A stretch of DNA of 64,000 nucleotides, taken from positions 1,116,001-1,180,000 of the forward strand of contig JAHBXS010000001.1 in NCBI GenBank assembly GCA_019636375.1, written 5' to 3'. This document shows, one piece after another, positions 37,394 to 46,958 of the stretch. Origin of the DNA: Pirellulaceae bacterium (GTDB taxonomy: Bacteria; Planctomycetota; Planctomycetia; Pirellulales; Pirellulaceae). The notes beneath the pieces were generated by a model. The model made no database searches. It was not told the DNA's origin and saw only the letters and a list, made by a program, of their open reading frames with translations. Each line of letters begins with the position of its first letter. Positions within the stretch are counted from its first letter, which is position 1. Made by a program: the position numbers and the translations under genes.

Positions 37394-39220
37394 ATGGACC
37401 TCACTCCCGAACAACGTGAAATCGGTCGCGACAATTATTATTCAGCAATTACTGCCTTCGACAAGGTTTCTCGGCGAGGCTTTTTGGCCGGCGCTCTCGC
37501 GGCGGGGGGCGCGGCGTCGGGGCTTGGCGCGATGTATTTTGGCTACTCGAGTCCTCGTCGAGCCATTCGGGTTTGCGTGATTGGAACCGGTGACGAAGGG
37601 AATGTTTTGATCGGGGCATTAAACCCAGAATATGTAGATGTCGTGGCGATTTGCGACATTCGACCATCGAGTATCCATCGTGCGTTTCATGGCGACTGGT
37701 CGTCGCCAGCTGCGTTGGAAGCTCGCCCGGGACTTAATGCAGTTTACGGATATGCCGATGAATCGACTGCGCGCAAACATATCAAGGTTTACCGCAACGG
37801 CTGGGAAGAAGCGATTCAAGATCCAAATGTTGAAGCGGTAATTATTGCCTTGCCGTTGCACTTACACGCTCCTGCCGCCGTCGCCGCAATGCAAGCCGGA
37901 AAACATGTCTTGTGCGAGAAGTTGATGGCTCACAACATCGCTCAGTGCAAGTTGATGGCCCGTATGGCCGACGAAACCAGAACCTTCATGTCGATCGGAC
38001 ACCAACGACATTACAGTGTGTTGTATGACAACGCCGTTAACTTAATCCGCTGGGGATTACTGGGAGAGATTCACCATATCCGCGCGCAATGGCATCGCAA
38101 TAACCTGCCAGGCTCGGACACTTGGGCGGCTCCGATGCCGGGCGGTGAGTTGCAACGGTTTAGCGGCAAACAGATCAATCAAATCGCCGATCAGTTGCGA
38201 AACTACGAAGCGGCTATGGCTGATCCAGGATCATCCGCTAGTGATCGCAAACGCTTGGCCAAGCAAATTGCACAATGGCGTGCACTTGATGCCGACCAAA
38301 CAGTTGACGCCGCCGCGCATGGCTACGAAGACTTGTATATTCCCCAAACTGGCCGCAAAAGATCAGCACTCGAGGAGCTTATTCGCTGGCGTTTGTGGGA
38401 TCGCACGGGTGGCGGCCTGATGGCCGAGTTGGGTAGCCACCAGTTAGATGCCGCAAGCATTTTCATTTCCGCCTTGAGTCGAGAAAAAGGCAAAACAGTT
38501 CATCCGCTCAGCGTGCATGCCGTTGGCGGTCGCCATATTTTCCCTCAGGACCGCGATGCGGATGATCATGTCTATTGCATGTTCGAATATCCGGGCCAAG
38601 GCTACGATTATGACTTCGATGTTGGCTATCGTGATCAAGTCAACATGCTTCCGGACCCACAATCGGGAATCCCGTCGTTCATCGATGATGGAAACAAAAA
38701 AGTCGTTGTGACTTACTCATCAATCAATGGAAACGGCTTCGGCGGATATGGTGAAATTGTAATGGGCACCAAGGGCACTCTGGTCCTTGAACGGGAAAAA
38801 GAGGTCATGGTCTATTCCAACCGAGGCACCTCAATGCGGACGGGAGTTACAGCCAAAGGCTCAGGTGCGGTTTTGGATACAGCTGCCAGCGGCGATGCGG
38901 CACCAGCTCGTGCTGCCGAAGCTGCAACTGGAGTCAGCCGCGGCTATCGCGAGCAGATCGAACATTGGGCTTGGTGCATTGCCTCCGGCGATTATGGCAA
39001 TCAGCCGCGTTGTGATGGTCCCCATGCCTTGGCCGATGCCGTCGTGGCCCTGGTCGCGCGACAGGCAATCAAACGAGGACAGCAGCCGAACCAAAGCGGT
39101 TTCATATCCTTCCGCCCCGAATGGTTTGACTACCGCAACGACATGGTCCCGGAGGCGGAAACCCTAGTCGAATCGCAAAAACAATTCGAAATCGAAAAAC
39201 AAAACCTACGAATCGTTTAA
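37394..39220 (+). CDS. Tat-exported Gfo/Idh/MocA oxidoreductase
   Basis: 608 residues, much longer than a plain Gfo/Idh protein. A Tat signal peptide lies at about residues 26-50: the twin arginine of SRRGFLAGALAAGG. The Rossmann motif is IRVCVIGTGDEGNVLIG and the active-site lysine is in HVLCEKLMAHN. About 110 residues around 220-330 are an insertion with no family counterpart. NADP(H) binds tightly in Tat-exported relatives, so it may be loaded before export. The likely role is sugar or inositol oxidation in the periplasm. It follows the DoxX-like gene and probably shares its transcript. Confidence 0.88.
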   Translation: MDLTPEQREIGRDNYYSAITAFDKVSRRGFLAGALAAGGAASGLGAMYFGYSSPRRAIRVCVIGTGDEGNVLIGALNPEYVDVVAICDIRPSSIHRAFHGDWSSPAALEARPGLNAVYGYADESTARKHIKVYRNGWEEAIQDPNVEAVIIALPLHLHAPAAVAAMQAGKHVLCEKLMAHNIAQCKLMARMADETRTFMSIGHQRHYSVLYDNAVNLIRWGLLGEIHHIRAQWHRNNLPGSDTWAAPMPGGELQRFSGKQINQIADQLRNYEAAMADPGSSASDRKRLAKQIAQWRALDADQTVDAAAHGYEDLYIPQTGRKRSALEELIRWRLWDRTGGGLMAELGSHQLDAASIFISALSREKGKTVHPLSVHAVGGRHIFPQDRDADDHVYCMFEYPGQGYDYDFDVGYRDQVNMLPDPQSGIPSFIDDGNKKVVVTYSSINGNGFGGYGEIVMGTKGTLVLEREKEVMVYSNRGTSMRTGVTAKGSGAVLDTAASGDAAPARAAEAATGVSRGYREQIEHWAWCIASGDYGNQPRCDGPHALADAVVALVARQAIKRGQQPNQSGFISFRPEWFDYRNDMVPEAETLVESQKQFEIEKQNLRIV

Positions 39221-39264
39221 ATCAACCTCTATCCTGAGCTTCGACAAAAGTCAAAATCGCTCTA

Positions 39265-40272
39265 TTATTTCCGCAAGATGGGGCCACCATCGCGAGGTTT
39301 GATTTCGACATTTACCGCATGGCTACTCGTCGCCGCAGGTTTGACAGTCAGGCTTTGCGTTTCAGGAAGAAGTCGTTCTGTCCGCTTGGCCAAATAGGTC
39401 AATAGGCTGTCGTTGCCCTCGAACCCTTGAACTCGCTCATTCCAGTTCAATTCCTTGAAAATCACTTGGCCTCGGGCAAGGTCAAACACGGCATAACCAG
39501 AACTCATCTGTTGCATCGATTGCGAGCGTACTTTTTCGCTCTCGACCGGCGTCAGCATCTCGGTGCGAATTGAAATATAAGCCTTTCCATCGACAACTTT
39601 TTCGAGTCGATGGAGGACTCGCAGGCTCAGTGTCTGAACCAACCCATGCTCATCTGTAGCCTGGAATTGATCGGGTACCGACCAAGATTGCCCGACCGCA
39701 ACAGGCTCACTTGGTAGGGGTACCAAGATTTCACCAACTCCTAATTTGGTCTTTTTATAGTCCGAACGCCGCTCAAGAATTTTCCCGCTCGAATCGGCTC
39801 CGATTGCCGAAATGACTTTGCCGACGACAACTTGCATTTCTCGAAACTCGGGAGGAACCCCTTTATCGGGTTGCGTGCTGTCGTACATGATCGGGGCATC
39901 TTCGCCGACTTTCCGCCACAACATCATCGATTCAATCATATTTTCGAACTGAAACGTGCCGTCTGATTCTACTGCGGTAAAATTCCATTGCGTGATCAAG
40001 CGGTCGCGAGTTGAGGTTTCTTGAGCCTCCCCAACCATGTGCATTTTCGTCGCGCGTGTATGTTCAATCTCCCAACGAAGTTTTGTGTCCTGAGCAAATC
40101 GATAGTTCAGGTCGAATCGCTGTTTGGAAACAGCATTTTCGGTAGCGCGCTCTAGGGCACTAAGTGAGTCTTGTGGCGGCTTAGTACGCTCTTCTTGGGC
40201 GGAGGCCGCCTGGGCAAAACATGCGATGGCGAGGCACAGTCCACCAACCTGAATTCTTGAAATCCGTTTCAT
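39265..40272 (-). CDS. Exported planctomycete protein, DUF6263-like
   Basis: 335 residues with a signal peptide (MKRISRIQVGGLCLAIACFAQAASAQ). The mature part is beta-rich: LRWEIEHTRATKMHM, TQWNFTAVESDGTFQFENMIESMM, VGQSWSVPDQFQ and YAVFDLARGQVIFKELNW. The pattern is of the planctomycete DUF6263-type proteins with unknown function, resembling lipid- or lipoprotein-handling beta proteins; this is recalled similarity only. It lies upstream of nadK on the complementary strand and is convergent with the Gfo gene. No operon partner is certain. Confidence 0.6.
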   Translation of the reverse strand: MKRISRIQVGGLCLAIACFAQAASAQEERTKPPQDSLSALERATENAVSKQRFDLNYRFAQDTKLRWEIEHTRATKMHMVGEAQETSTRDRLITQWNFTAVESDGTFQFENMIESMMLWRKVGEDAPIMYDSTQPDKGVPPEFREMQVVVGKVISAIGADSSGKILERRSDYKKTKLGVGEILVPLPSEPVAVGQSWSVPDQFQATDEHGLVQTLSLRVLHRLEKVVDGKAYISIRTEMLTPVESEKVRSQSMQQMSSGYAVFDLARGQVIFKELNWNERVQGFEGNDSLLTYLAKRTERLLPETQSLTVKPAATSSHAVNVEIKPRDGGPILRK

Positions 40273-40293
40273 CTATCTTTCCTAAAGGGCCGT

Positions 40294-41196
40294 TTATGTT
40301 TTTCGCTTTTTGGCTCCGCGACGCAAGGCGGGGTTTGCCGAAAACCCTTTACCCCACCCCAATTTGTCACGCAGCGTTTGATAATAATTATTTCCGGCAA
40401 CTTCGATCATACTGAAGTTGGTCTTGGAGCGAGCGATTCTTATCCGCTGCTCCAGACCCAGTTCACAAATCACGTTGCCATCAACCACCAAAGATGCTTT
40501 CTCATTGGCATGATTTGCAACTAACTCAAAAACACGATCAGCCGTTTCCACCAATGGCCTGACGGTCAAGGTGTGCGGGCTAATCGGTGAAACCACCACG
40601 GCTTCTAAATCCTTGCGAACGATCGGCCCACCCGCTGAGAGATTGTGTGCAGTGGAACCGACCGGTGTGCTGACGATCAAGCCATCACACTGATATGATG
40701 CGGCAAGTTGCCCATCGACGTAAAGATCAATTTGTTGAAGTCGAAACGGCGGACCCGAAAGGACGGCCACTTCATTGAGTGCCGTCACTTGATGGAGCAC
40801 TTTGGAGTCCACCGAAACATCGCATTGGAGCATCACATGGTCGATGATGCGAAAGTCGCCTGCTTCAATGCTAGCAATCGCATCTAGCGCATTACCCGGC
40901 TGGACATCAGCCAAAAACCCAAGCTTTCCGAAATTGACCCCCAACACGGGGAGTTGGTATTTGCCCATTTGCCGAGCAGAACGCAAAATCGACCCGTCAC
41001 CGCCAAAGACAATCGCGAAATCAGCCGTGGTTTTTGACTTTACTGGACTGCCATCTAGGAATTCTCCCACGACGCGCAGATGGGCTTTGATTTCTTCGAC
41101 CAAGCTCCGGACCAGCGGAGCTATCGTGGGATTGTCGGGTTGAGAGCCGAGTAAAATCACACGCGGACGTTTGTTCGACTTTCCAGGGCTCAACAT
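40294..41196 (-). CDS. nadK: NAD kinase
   Basis: Phosphorylates NAD+ to NADP+ in the cytoplasm. The 300-residue length is normal. Signature residues are FAIVFGGDGSILRSARQ (GGDGS nucleotide motif), VNFGKLGFLADV, and CDGLIVSTPVGSTAHNLSAGGPIV (the T-P-x-G-S-T-A core). A start at ATG 41196 (MLSPGKSNK) was chosen because the longer in-frame start at 41262 would run into the end of dxs. ATG 41196 is 11 bp after the dxs stop, so the genes should be co-transcribed. The run ispA-dxs-nadK links isoprenoid synthesis with NADPH supply. Confidence 0.93.
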   Translation of the reverse strand: MLSPGKSNKRPRVILLGSQPDNPTIAPLVRSLVEEIKAHLRVVGEFLDGSPVKSKTTADFAIVFGGDGSILRSARQMGKYQLPVLGVNFGKLGFLADVQPGNALDAIASIEAGDFRIIDHVMLQCDVSVDSKVLHQVTALNEVAVLSGPPFRLQQIDLYVDGQLAASYQCDGLIVSTPVGSTAHNLSAGGPIVRKDLEAVVVSPISPHTLTVRPLVETADRVFELVANHANEKASLVVDGNVICELGLEQRIRIARSKTNFSMIEVAGNNYYQTLRDKLGWGKGFSANPALRRGAKKRKT

Positions 41197-41207
41197 ACAG
41201 AATTTTC

Positions 41208-43112
41208 CTAAGTTGCCTGATGAGCCGTCACATTGCAAAACCGAACGGCAAGCTCTCGGCAAGTTTGTATTATCCCATCGCGGTTCAACTTCAAATCGTG
41301 CAACAACTCGCCTCTCTCACCGTGCTCGACGTACTTGTCGGGAATCCCAATCCGACGAACTCGGCGAGTGTCCAATCCCAAATCGTTGGCCGCTTCGATG
41401 ACCGCAGTGCCAAAGCCCCCGTGCAGCATGCCTTCTTCTACAGTGACGACAAAATTGGTCTCGGAGATCGCATGGCGAACCATTTCTTGGTCAATCGGTT
41501 TTGAGAATCGGGCATTCACGACCCGCACCTCAAGCCCCTCCGCTTGTAACATTTCCGCAGCGGCCAAACATTCACTCAATTGTATTCCGTAGGCCAAAAT
41601 CGTTCCGTCTTTACCATCCCGAATCAATTCCGATTTCCCTAATTCCACGGGTTGCAACTGGCGAGGAATTTCGACCGCATTTTCTTTGGGGTAACGAATC
41701 GCGCAAGGGCCGGAATGATTGATTGAAAAATCGAGCATGGCACCGATGTCGTTGGCATCACCCGGTGCCATTACAGCTAGATTTGGGAAAATCCGCATGT
41801 AGCCAATGTCAAAAGTCCCGTGATGCGTCGGCCCGTCCGGCCCTGTCAGTCCTGCCCGATCCATCATGAAGGTCACGGGAAGATTCTGCAAACTGACCTC
41901 TTGAAAGACTTGGTCATAGCTGCGTTGCAGAAAGGTACTATAAATATCGACAATCGGACGCAATCCAGCCTTGGCTTGGCCCGCTGCAAACGCGACAGCA
42001 TGGGACTCGCAAATTCCCACGTCAAAGAACCGATCTGGGAATGCCTCGCGAACCGGTTCCAATGCATTTCCCTGGCACATGGCGGCAGTAATCACCGTCA
42101 CGCGAGGATTGTGCTTCAGTTGATCGAAGATCGCGTCACGGGCATGATGCGTGTAAGCCTTCGACGTGCTCTTTTTGATGATGACTTCGTCGCCGCGACG
42201 CTCGAATATCGGCGGGGTGTGGAAGTAAACCGGGTCCGACGCAGCAGGCTCGAAACCGTGCCCCTTTCTCGTAATGACATGCAACAGCACTGGACCATTG
42301 ATTTCAGAAACCATCTTGAGATATTTTTTCAGAAGCTGAATATTGTGACCATCGATAGGACCGAAATATTTGAGGCCAAACTCTTCAAACAACATTCCGC
42401 CATGCAGGCCAGCTTTGACCCCTTCCTTGATTTGAGCGAGCATTCGTTCCGTAGGATCACCGAGCACGGGAACCTTGTTTAGCAAACTGACAATCTCTTG
42501 CTTCAATCCCGTATAAAGTGGATTGGAGCGAAGGCGATCCAGATAGCTGGCCAAACCACCAACACGCGGACATATCGACATTTCATTGTCGTTGAGAATC
42601 ACCAGCATTTTACTTTTAAGCGTGTTGGCATTGTTGAGCGCTTCAAACACAATCCCCGACGGAAACGCCCCATCACCAATCACAGCAACACAATGATTAT
42701 CTTTGACTCCCATCAAATCATCGCCGCTACGTAACCCGACGACCGTCGAGACACTGCTCCCCGCGTGGCCCGTGACAAACAAGTCGTATTCACTTTCAGC
42801 CGGATTAGGATAACCCATCAAGCCGCCGCGAGTGCGAATCGTTTGAAATTCGTCGTAACGTCCTGTCACTAATTTGTGCGGGTAAATCTGATGGCCTGTG
42901 TCCCAGATTAGGCGATCGCGTCGAAAATCGAACGTGCTATGGAGCGCGAGGCAAAGCTCGACGACCCCCAGGTTCGATGCAAAATGGGCCGCTCGAATGC
43001 TCATCAGACTGCACAGCGTCTCACGAATTTCATCAGCTAACTGATTCAACTCATTAGGGCTCATGCCGTGCAGTTGCATGGGGGATTGTATCGTGGACAA
43101 AAGTTTCGACAT
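41208..43112 (-). CDS. dxs: 1-deoxy-D-xylulose-5-phosphate synthase
   Basis: Thiamine-diphosphate enzyme that condenses pyruvate and glyceraldehyde 3-phosphate, the first step of the MEP isoprenoid pathway. Full length (634 residues). WDTGHQIYPHKLVTGR (catalytic His), the ThDP motif GDGAFPSGIVFEALNNA, GPIDGHN, and in the C-terminal half MDRAGLTGPDGPTHHGTFD and GICESHAVAFAAG are intact. The start at ATG 43112 is 7 bp after the ispA stop, so translation is coupled to ispA. Confidence 0.97.
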   Translation of the reverse strand: MSKLLSTIQSPMQLHGMSPNELNQLADEIRETLCSLMSIRAAHFASNLGVVELCLALHSTFDFRRDRLIWDTGHQIYPHKLVTGRYDEFQTIRTRGGLMGYPNPAESEYDLFVTGHAGSSVSTVVGLRSGDDLMGVKDNHCVAVIGDGAFPSGIVFEALNNANTLKSKMLVILNDNEMSICPRVGGLASYLDRLRSNPLYTGLKQEIVSLLNKVPVLGDPTERMLAQIKEGVKAGLHGGMLFEEFGLKYFGPIDGHNIQLLKKYLKMVSEINGPVLLHVITRKGHGFEPAASDPVYFHTPPIFERRGDEVIIKKSTSKAYTHHARDAIFDQLKHNPRVTVITAAMCQGNALEPVREAFPDRFFDVGICESHAVAFAAGQAKAGLRPIVDIYSTFLQRSYDQVFQEVSLQNLPVTFMMDRAGLTGPDGPTHHGTFDIGYMRIFPNLAVMAPGDANDIGAMLDFSINHSGPCAIRYPKENAVEIPRQLQPVELGKSELIRDGKDGTILAYGIQLSECLAAAEMLQAEGLEVRVVNARFSKPIDQEMVRHAISETNFVVTVEEGMLHGGFGTAVIEAANDLGLDTRRVRRIGIPDKYVEHGERGELLHDLKLNRDGIIQTCRELAVRFCNVTAHQAT

Positions 43113-43119
43113 ACGGTGA

Positions 43120-44016
43120 TTACCTTGATCGAGAAACAACGAATCGAGCGAGCGAGATTAAAGGTTCGGCTCCGTCCCCAAACCCTTCGAGCAGTTTGAT
43201 GGAATCGTCAACCAATAGGTTCGCGAGCCGACTACTATCTTGTGAACCGAGGACAGCGGGATAAGTTAATTTTCCCAGGTCGCGGTCTTTTCGGACTCTT
43301 TTTCCCATTTTGACCTCCTCGCCTTGTAAATCCAACAGATCATCTGTGATTTGGAAGGCTAAGCCGAGATTTTTTCCGAATTTTTCCAAAGTTTCGCGTT
43401 GAACCTCGGTCGCAGAGGCAGTAATAGCCCCCAACGAAAGACTGACGGCGATCATCGCTGCGGTTTTTCGCAAATGAATCTGCTCCAGTTTTTCAAGGTC
43501 CATCGCGTGAAATTGAGCCGCCAAATCGTCAACCTGACCTCCGACCAATTGAGTCGCTCCCGCCGCAATCGCAAGCTGATGGCAACAGCGAGCGGCAATC
43601 TCCGGACTTGAGCTGTCGCGGCAAATAATTTCGAATGCTAATGGAATCAAGGCATCACCCGCCAAAATTGCCGTCGCCTCATCGAACTGCCGATGACAGG
43701 TTGGACGCCCACGCCGCAGGTCGTCGTCGTCCATCGCAGGCAAATCATCGTGGATCAAAGAATACGTGTGGATCAATTCTACCGCACAAGCTGCGGGAAA
43801 GGCGTCCGCCGTCTTCCCCCCACAAGCCCGCGCGGCCATTAGCACCAACAGAGGTCGCAGACGTTTTCCGGGAGCCAAGACAGAATACCGCAACGCTTCT
43901 TGCAATCGCTCTGGACAGCCCGCAGGGAATTTCAAATAGCGGTCGAGGTGTTCTTCAACAAGAGCCCGTTCGGCAGCCATGTTGATGGCCAACTCATCCA
44001 TTGCGAGTTTTTCCAT
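43120..44016 (-). CDS. ispA: Polyprenyl (farnesyl/geranylgeranyl) diphosphate synthase
   Basis: Head-to-tail prenyl transferase, about 298 residues. The first Asp-rich motif is HDDLPAMDDDDLRRGRPTCH (DDxxxxD), the second ITDDLLD, and the substrate region is LRYSVLAPGKRLRPLL. It uses DMAPP/IPP from the MEP pathway that dxs starts. Chain length cannot be fixed from sequence; residues before DDLPAMD suggest a short-chain enzyme. Start chosen at ATG 44016 (MEKLAMDEL); a TTG at 44049 would add 11 residues. It is the first gene of the ispA-dxs-nadK run. Confidence 0.93.
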   Translation of the reverse strand: MEKLAMDELAINMAAERALVEEHLDRYLKFPAGCPERLQEALRYSVLAPGKRLRPLLVLMAARACGGKTADAFPAACAVELIHTYSLIHDDLPAMDDDDLRRGRPTCHRQFDEATAILAGDALIPLAFEIICRDSSSPEIAARCCHQLAIAAGATQLVGGQVDDLAAQFHAMDLEKLEQIHLRKTAAMIAVSLSLGAITASATEVQRETLEKFGKNLGLAFQITDDLLDLQGEEVKMGKRVRKDRDLGKLTYPAVLGSQDSSRLANLLVDDSIKLLEGFGDGAEPLISLARFVVSRSR

Positions 44017-44136
44017 AGGTTTCTTGTTCCATACATTTGAAGGGGTCAATCAGATCGACGCCTTGGTACGCAGATCGCATCCATCTTGCTAAAATACCCT
44101 CTTCATTTTACCTGTTTTCAGGAATTTGTTGATAAC

Positions 44137-44154
44137 CCTGCGAATTGTCGCAGG
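44137..44154. promoter_or_regulatory. Perfect 7-bp palindrome upstream of the FMN reductase gene
   Basis: CCTGCGA (44137-44143) and TCGCAGG (44148-44154) are perfectly complementary around ATTG. It lies 45 bp before ATG 44200 and is followed by a short T-run (44160-44164). It may be a regulator site or a leader hairpin, and the divergent ispA promoter region is on the other side. Confidence 0.4.
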
Positions 44155-44199
44155 CAGTATTTTTGACAAAAATTTGATTTTCAAAAGGAACCAATCACC

Positions 44200-44790
44200 A
44201 TGTCGATCCCAAAAATTTTGGCTTTCTCTGGAAGTGCTCGCAAAGAGTCTTGGAACCAAAAACTCGTTCGCATTGCGGCTGAACACGCTCGCAGCCAAGG
44301 TGCTGAAGTGACCGAACTGAATCTGGGCGACTTGGAATTGCCACTTTTTAACGAAGACTTGGAAGCAGAGCAGGGGACTCCTGCCGGGGCGACTCGATTC
44401 AAAAAATTGATGTTCGAGCATCACGGGCTACTGATCGCTTGCCCCGAGTACAACAGCTCCATCACGCCGCTATTGAAAAACGCCATCGACTGGGCAACCA
44501 GAATGGCCGCCGGCGAAAAACCGTTGCAAGCGTTTCGCGGCAAGGTCTGTGGGTTGATGGCCGCCTCAACGGGTGGCCTGGGCGGACTGCGAGGACTTGT
44601 CCACGTGCGAGCGATACTCAGCAACATCGGTGTGCTCGTGGTCCCTGATCAAGCGGCCGTCGGAGGAATCGACAAAACGTTGTCCGCCGACCAAAGCGAC
44701 CTTCAAGAGGGCTTGTCGCGAACTTTACTTCACAACTGCGTCAACGATGTTGTCCGCATTTCAAAACTGTTCGCTGGGTCTGCCTCGTAG
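44200..44790 (+). CDS. NADPH-dependent FMN reductase
   Basis: Flavodoxin-fold reductase of 196 residues related to azoreductases, quinone reductases and SsuE-type FMN reductases. FMN phosphate is bound by LAFSGSARKESWNQKL, the isoalloxazine loop is CPEYNSSITPLLKNAIDWATRM, and STGGLGGLRG makes the third contact. Cytosolic and probably dimeric or tetrameric. Typical roles are quinone reduction and oxidative-stress protection. It stands alone, convergent with the Dus gene. Confidence 0.92.
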   Translation: MSIPKILAFSGSARKESWNQKLVRIAAEHARSQGAEVTELNLGDLELPLFNEDLEAEQGTPAGATRFKKLMFEHHGLLIACPEYNSSITPLLKNAIDWATRMAAGEKPLQAFRGKVCGLMAASTGGLGGLRGLVHVRAILSNIGVLVVPDQAAVGGIDKTLSADQSDLQEGLSRTLLHNCVNDVVRISKLFAGSAS

Positions 44791-44815
44791 GCTCGGTTGT
44801 TTTGAGAGTGGACTT

Positions 44816-45889
44816 TTAACCGCACTCTAGGCTCCCCTGGGCCTTGTGGGCTCTCCCGTCGGCATAGACACCCGGACCGTCCGTCGCGTACCTTTTGTCC
44901 AAGACCTCCAACCAATCCGCCTGCGATTTGGCTCGCGCGAAGTCCTGGCGGACGTCTTCGTACTGTGGATGCTGCGCGGCATACTTGATGCCAAATTTTC
45001 TCATTGGTGCATCAACCCGAAGCGGACCATACAACTCAGTCGCCAATCGGTAATGTTCGAGGATCACTTCTCGTTGCTCGAATAATGTTGGCGGTGGGGG
45101 AAGGATGCCTGTTTCGGCCAACGCTTTGACCTGTGAAAAAATCCACGGATTGCCGATCGCCCCCCGAGCCACCGTGACGCCGTCAATTTTTGTTTCGGCC
45201 ATCATTCTTAGGCAGTCGTGGGGAGTAAACAAATCACCGCTCCCGATAATCGTTTTGTTTCCGACATGTTCCTTGACCTCCCGCAGGAAGTCCCAGCGAC
45301 TGGGCCCGATATAGCGCTGCTCGACCGTCCGTCCATGTACCGTTATCGCGGCTACTCCAGCGTCAAACGCCCCGTCAAGGATCTCATAGAACCGGTCGCG
45401 ACTTTCTGCTGTATCGTCGATTCCTCGTCGCATTTTGACCGTCACCGGAATATTTTCAGGAACCACATCTCGGGTCCGCCGCACGATCTCCAACGCCACA
45501 TCGGGTTGGCTCAGATGATAGCCTCCACGGCAACGCCCCAAGACTTTTTTTACTGGGCATCCAAAATTAATGTCGATCACATCAAAACCGGCTTCGACAA
45601 GTTTTAAAGCTCCCGCCGCAAACTGTTCCGGCTCAGCCCCCATCAGTTGCCCGCCGACCGGATGATCTTCTTCGCTAAGATAAAGAAAGTGTCCGGTGCG
45701 TTTACGTTCCTTGAGTTGCACGAGAAACTGGTCCAACATGACTTCGCAAAGGGCATAACAAGCTCCCTGCCGCCGCGCAAGAATTCGCATCGGCCAATCA
45801 CTGTACCCCGACAATGCCGCTTGGACGATCGGAAAACCAACCTTAACAGTTCCGATTGACAACTCAGGAAGTGATTGACTGATAATCAT
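44816..45889 (-). CDS. tRNA-dihydrouridine synthase
   Basis: FMN-dependent TIM-barrel enzyme that reduces specific uridines in tRNA. The conserved NFGCPVKKVLGRCRGGYHL carries the catalytic cysteine, and PVTVKMRRGIDDT and ITVHGRTVEQRYIGPSRW are FMN contacts. GSGDLFTPHDCLRMM and VTVARGAIGNPWIF complete the barrel. The C-terminal helical tail (RLDAPMRKFGIKYAAQHPQYEDVRQDFARAKS) is the tRNA-binding domain. Length 357 is normal. The subtype (DusA, B or C) is not assigned, though the sequence is nearest the DusB type by recalled motifs. The downstream FMN-reductase gene is convergent. Confidence 0.93.
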   Translation of the reverse strand: MIISQSLPELSIGTVKVGFPIVQAALSGYSDWPMRILARRQGACYALCEVMLDQFLVQLKERKRTGHFLYLSEEDHPVGGQLMGAEPEQFAAGALKLVEAGFDVIDINFGCPVKKVLGRCRGGYHLSQPDVALEIVRRTRDVVPENIPVTVKMRRGIDDTAESRDRFYEILDGAFDAGVAAITVHGRTVEQRYIGPSRWDFLREVKEHVGNKTIIGSGDLFTPHDCLRMMAETKIDGVTVARGAIGNPWIFSQVKALAETGILPPPPTLFEQREVILEHYRLATELYGPLRVDAPMRKFGIKYAAQHPQYEDVRQDFARAKSQADWLEVLDKRYATDGPGVYADGRAHKAQGSLECG

Positions 45890-46028
45890 TAGTCGCGATT
45901 AAAACTGGACAACTCAGCCCGCATTCCTCACGACGTGCGGCCCATCAAACCAGAGTCTAATCCAAGCCCGCCGCCCAAGCAAGTGAACTCCAAGTAACAA
46001 CATGCCGTCTGAGAATCACAAGAAAAAG

Positions 46029-46853
46029 TCACTCTTCCGTTTTCGAGCCAAGAACCCAATCCAATGCGGCCTCTTTCGTTGCTCGGAAAATCGTATTGTG
46101 TTTTTCCGATGGCTGATCCGAGTATGTCCATCTCAAAGAATCAGGCGCTGTAGACTTGAGGATTGCCTGAAGTTCCCGAGTGTTCGGTTGAATGTCTTCC
46201 GCATCAGACCCGGCAAACCAAAATTTAATTTTCGAATCCGGCAATTTTTCCAGACATTCGACAGCAGTTCTGAGCAGATATTTGTTGTTCCAGTAGAGAG
46301 CCGGATCCATAGCAATGTAAGAATCGAACATCGCAGGTTGCAACAAAAGCGTTTCGACCACAAAAAGTCCGGCCGCAGACTCACCAATGATGGCTCTTTG
46401 ATCGTTTGTTCGGTAACGTCGATTAATCTCCGGAAAAAGTTCATCAGCGATAAATTGGCGAAACTTAGATGATCCGTCGGACAATGGAGCAATCTTTTCG
46501 TCGGCAGCAATTTCCGAAGGGCCTGTGAGGTCTCGCCTCCGCTCCGTGTTCTCAATTCCCACCAAGATCGTCGGAGGGACTGATCCCCTGGCGATTAATT
46601 TTTCAAGTGTATTGGCGATATGCGGAAAATCCTCTTTGATTCCACCATCGGGCATGTACAGCACAGGGAATGAATCCTGGCTGTCATTGTACTCTGGTGG
46701 AAGCCAGACACAGATTACCCGAGTTTCTCCGACCGATGTCGATTCAATTTTGAAGGTGTCATGCTGCGGAATCGGATCTGACGGGAGTTCCGGTGCGTTG
46801 CATCCAAGGAAAGCAACAAGAAGCAGGTTAAGGAGTAAAACTCGCATGTACAT
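46029..46853 (-). CDS. Lipoprotein esterase (Fes/IroE-type alpha/beta hydrolase)
   Basis: Putative esterase of 274 residues with a lipoprotein signal: MYMRVLLLNLLLVAFLGC ends in a lipobox (FLGC). The alpha/beta-hydrolase core has FPVLYMPDGGIKEDFPHI, the nucleophile elbow IIGESAAGLFVVE with Ser, FWFAGSDAEDIQPNTREL with the acid, and the C-terminal His near EKHNTIFRATKEAALDW. It resembles enterobactin-esterase-like and S-formylglutathione-hydrolase-like enzymes. The true substrate is unknown. It would be anchored in the outer or inner membrane, facing the periplasm. A terminator separates it from the upstream coiled-coil gene. Confidence 0.82.
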   Translation of the reverse strand: MYMRVLLLNLLLVAFLGCNAPELPSDPIPQHDTFKIESTSVGETRVICVWLPPEYNDSQDSFPVLYMPDGGIKEDFPHIANTLEKLIARGSVPPTILVGIENTERRRDLTGPSEIAADEKIAPLSDGSSKFRQFIADELFPEINRRYRTNDQRAIIGESAAGLFVVETLLLQPAMFDSYIAMDPALYWNNKYLLRTAVECLEKLPDSKIKFWFAGSDAEDIQPNTRELQAILKSTAPDSLRWTYSDQPSEKHNTIFRATKEAALDWVLGSKTEE

Positions 46854-46927
46854 TTTATCGTAACCGTTCAAAGCCTAGTAGCAAAATTCGTCAAAGGTAT
46901 GTATGCCATTGCATGGATTCAAAAACT

Positions 46928-46958
46928 ACGTAGCCGTTCACTACGTGAGCGGTTACGT
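46928..46958 (-). terminator. 14-bp-stem terminator after the coiled-coil gene
   Basis: ACGTAGCCGTTCAC (46928-46941) pairs with GTGAGCGGTTACGT (46945-46958), two G-U pairs, loop of three. It begins at the stop codon of the minus-strand gene and is followed by AGTTTTTG on that strand. Its core CCGTTCAC/GTGA-CGG recurs at 61590 and 61722. Confidence 0.8.
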
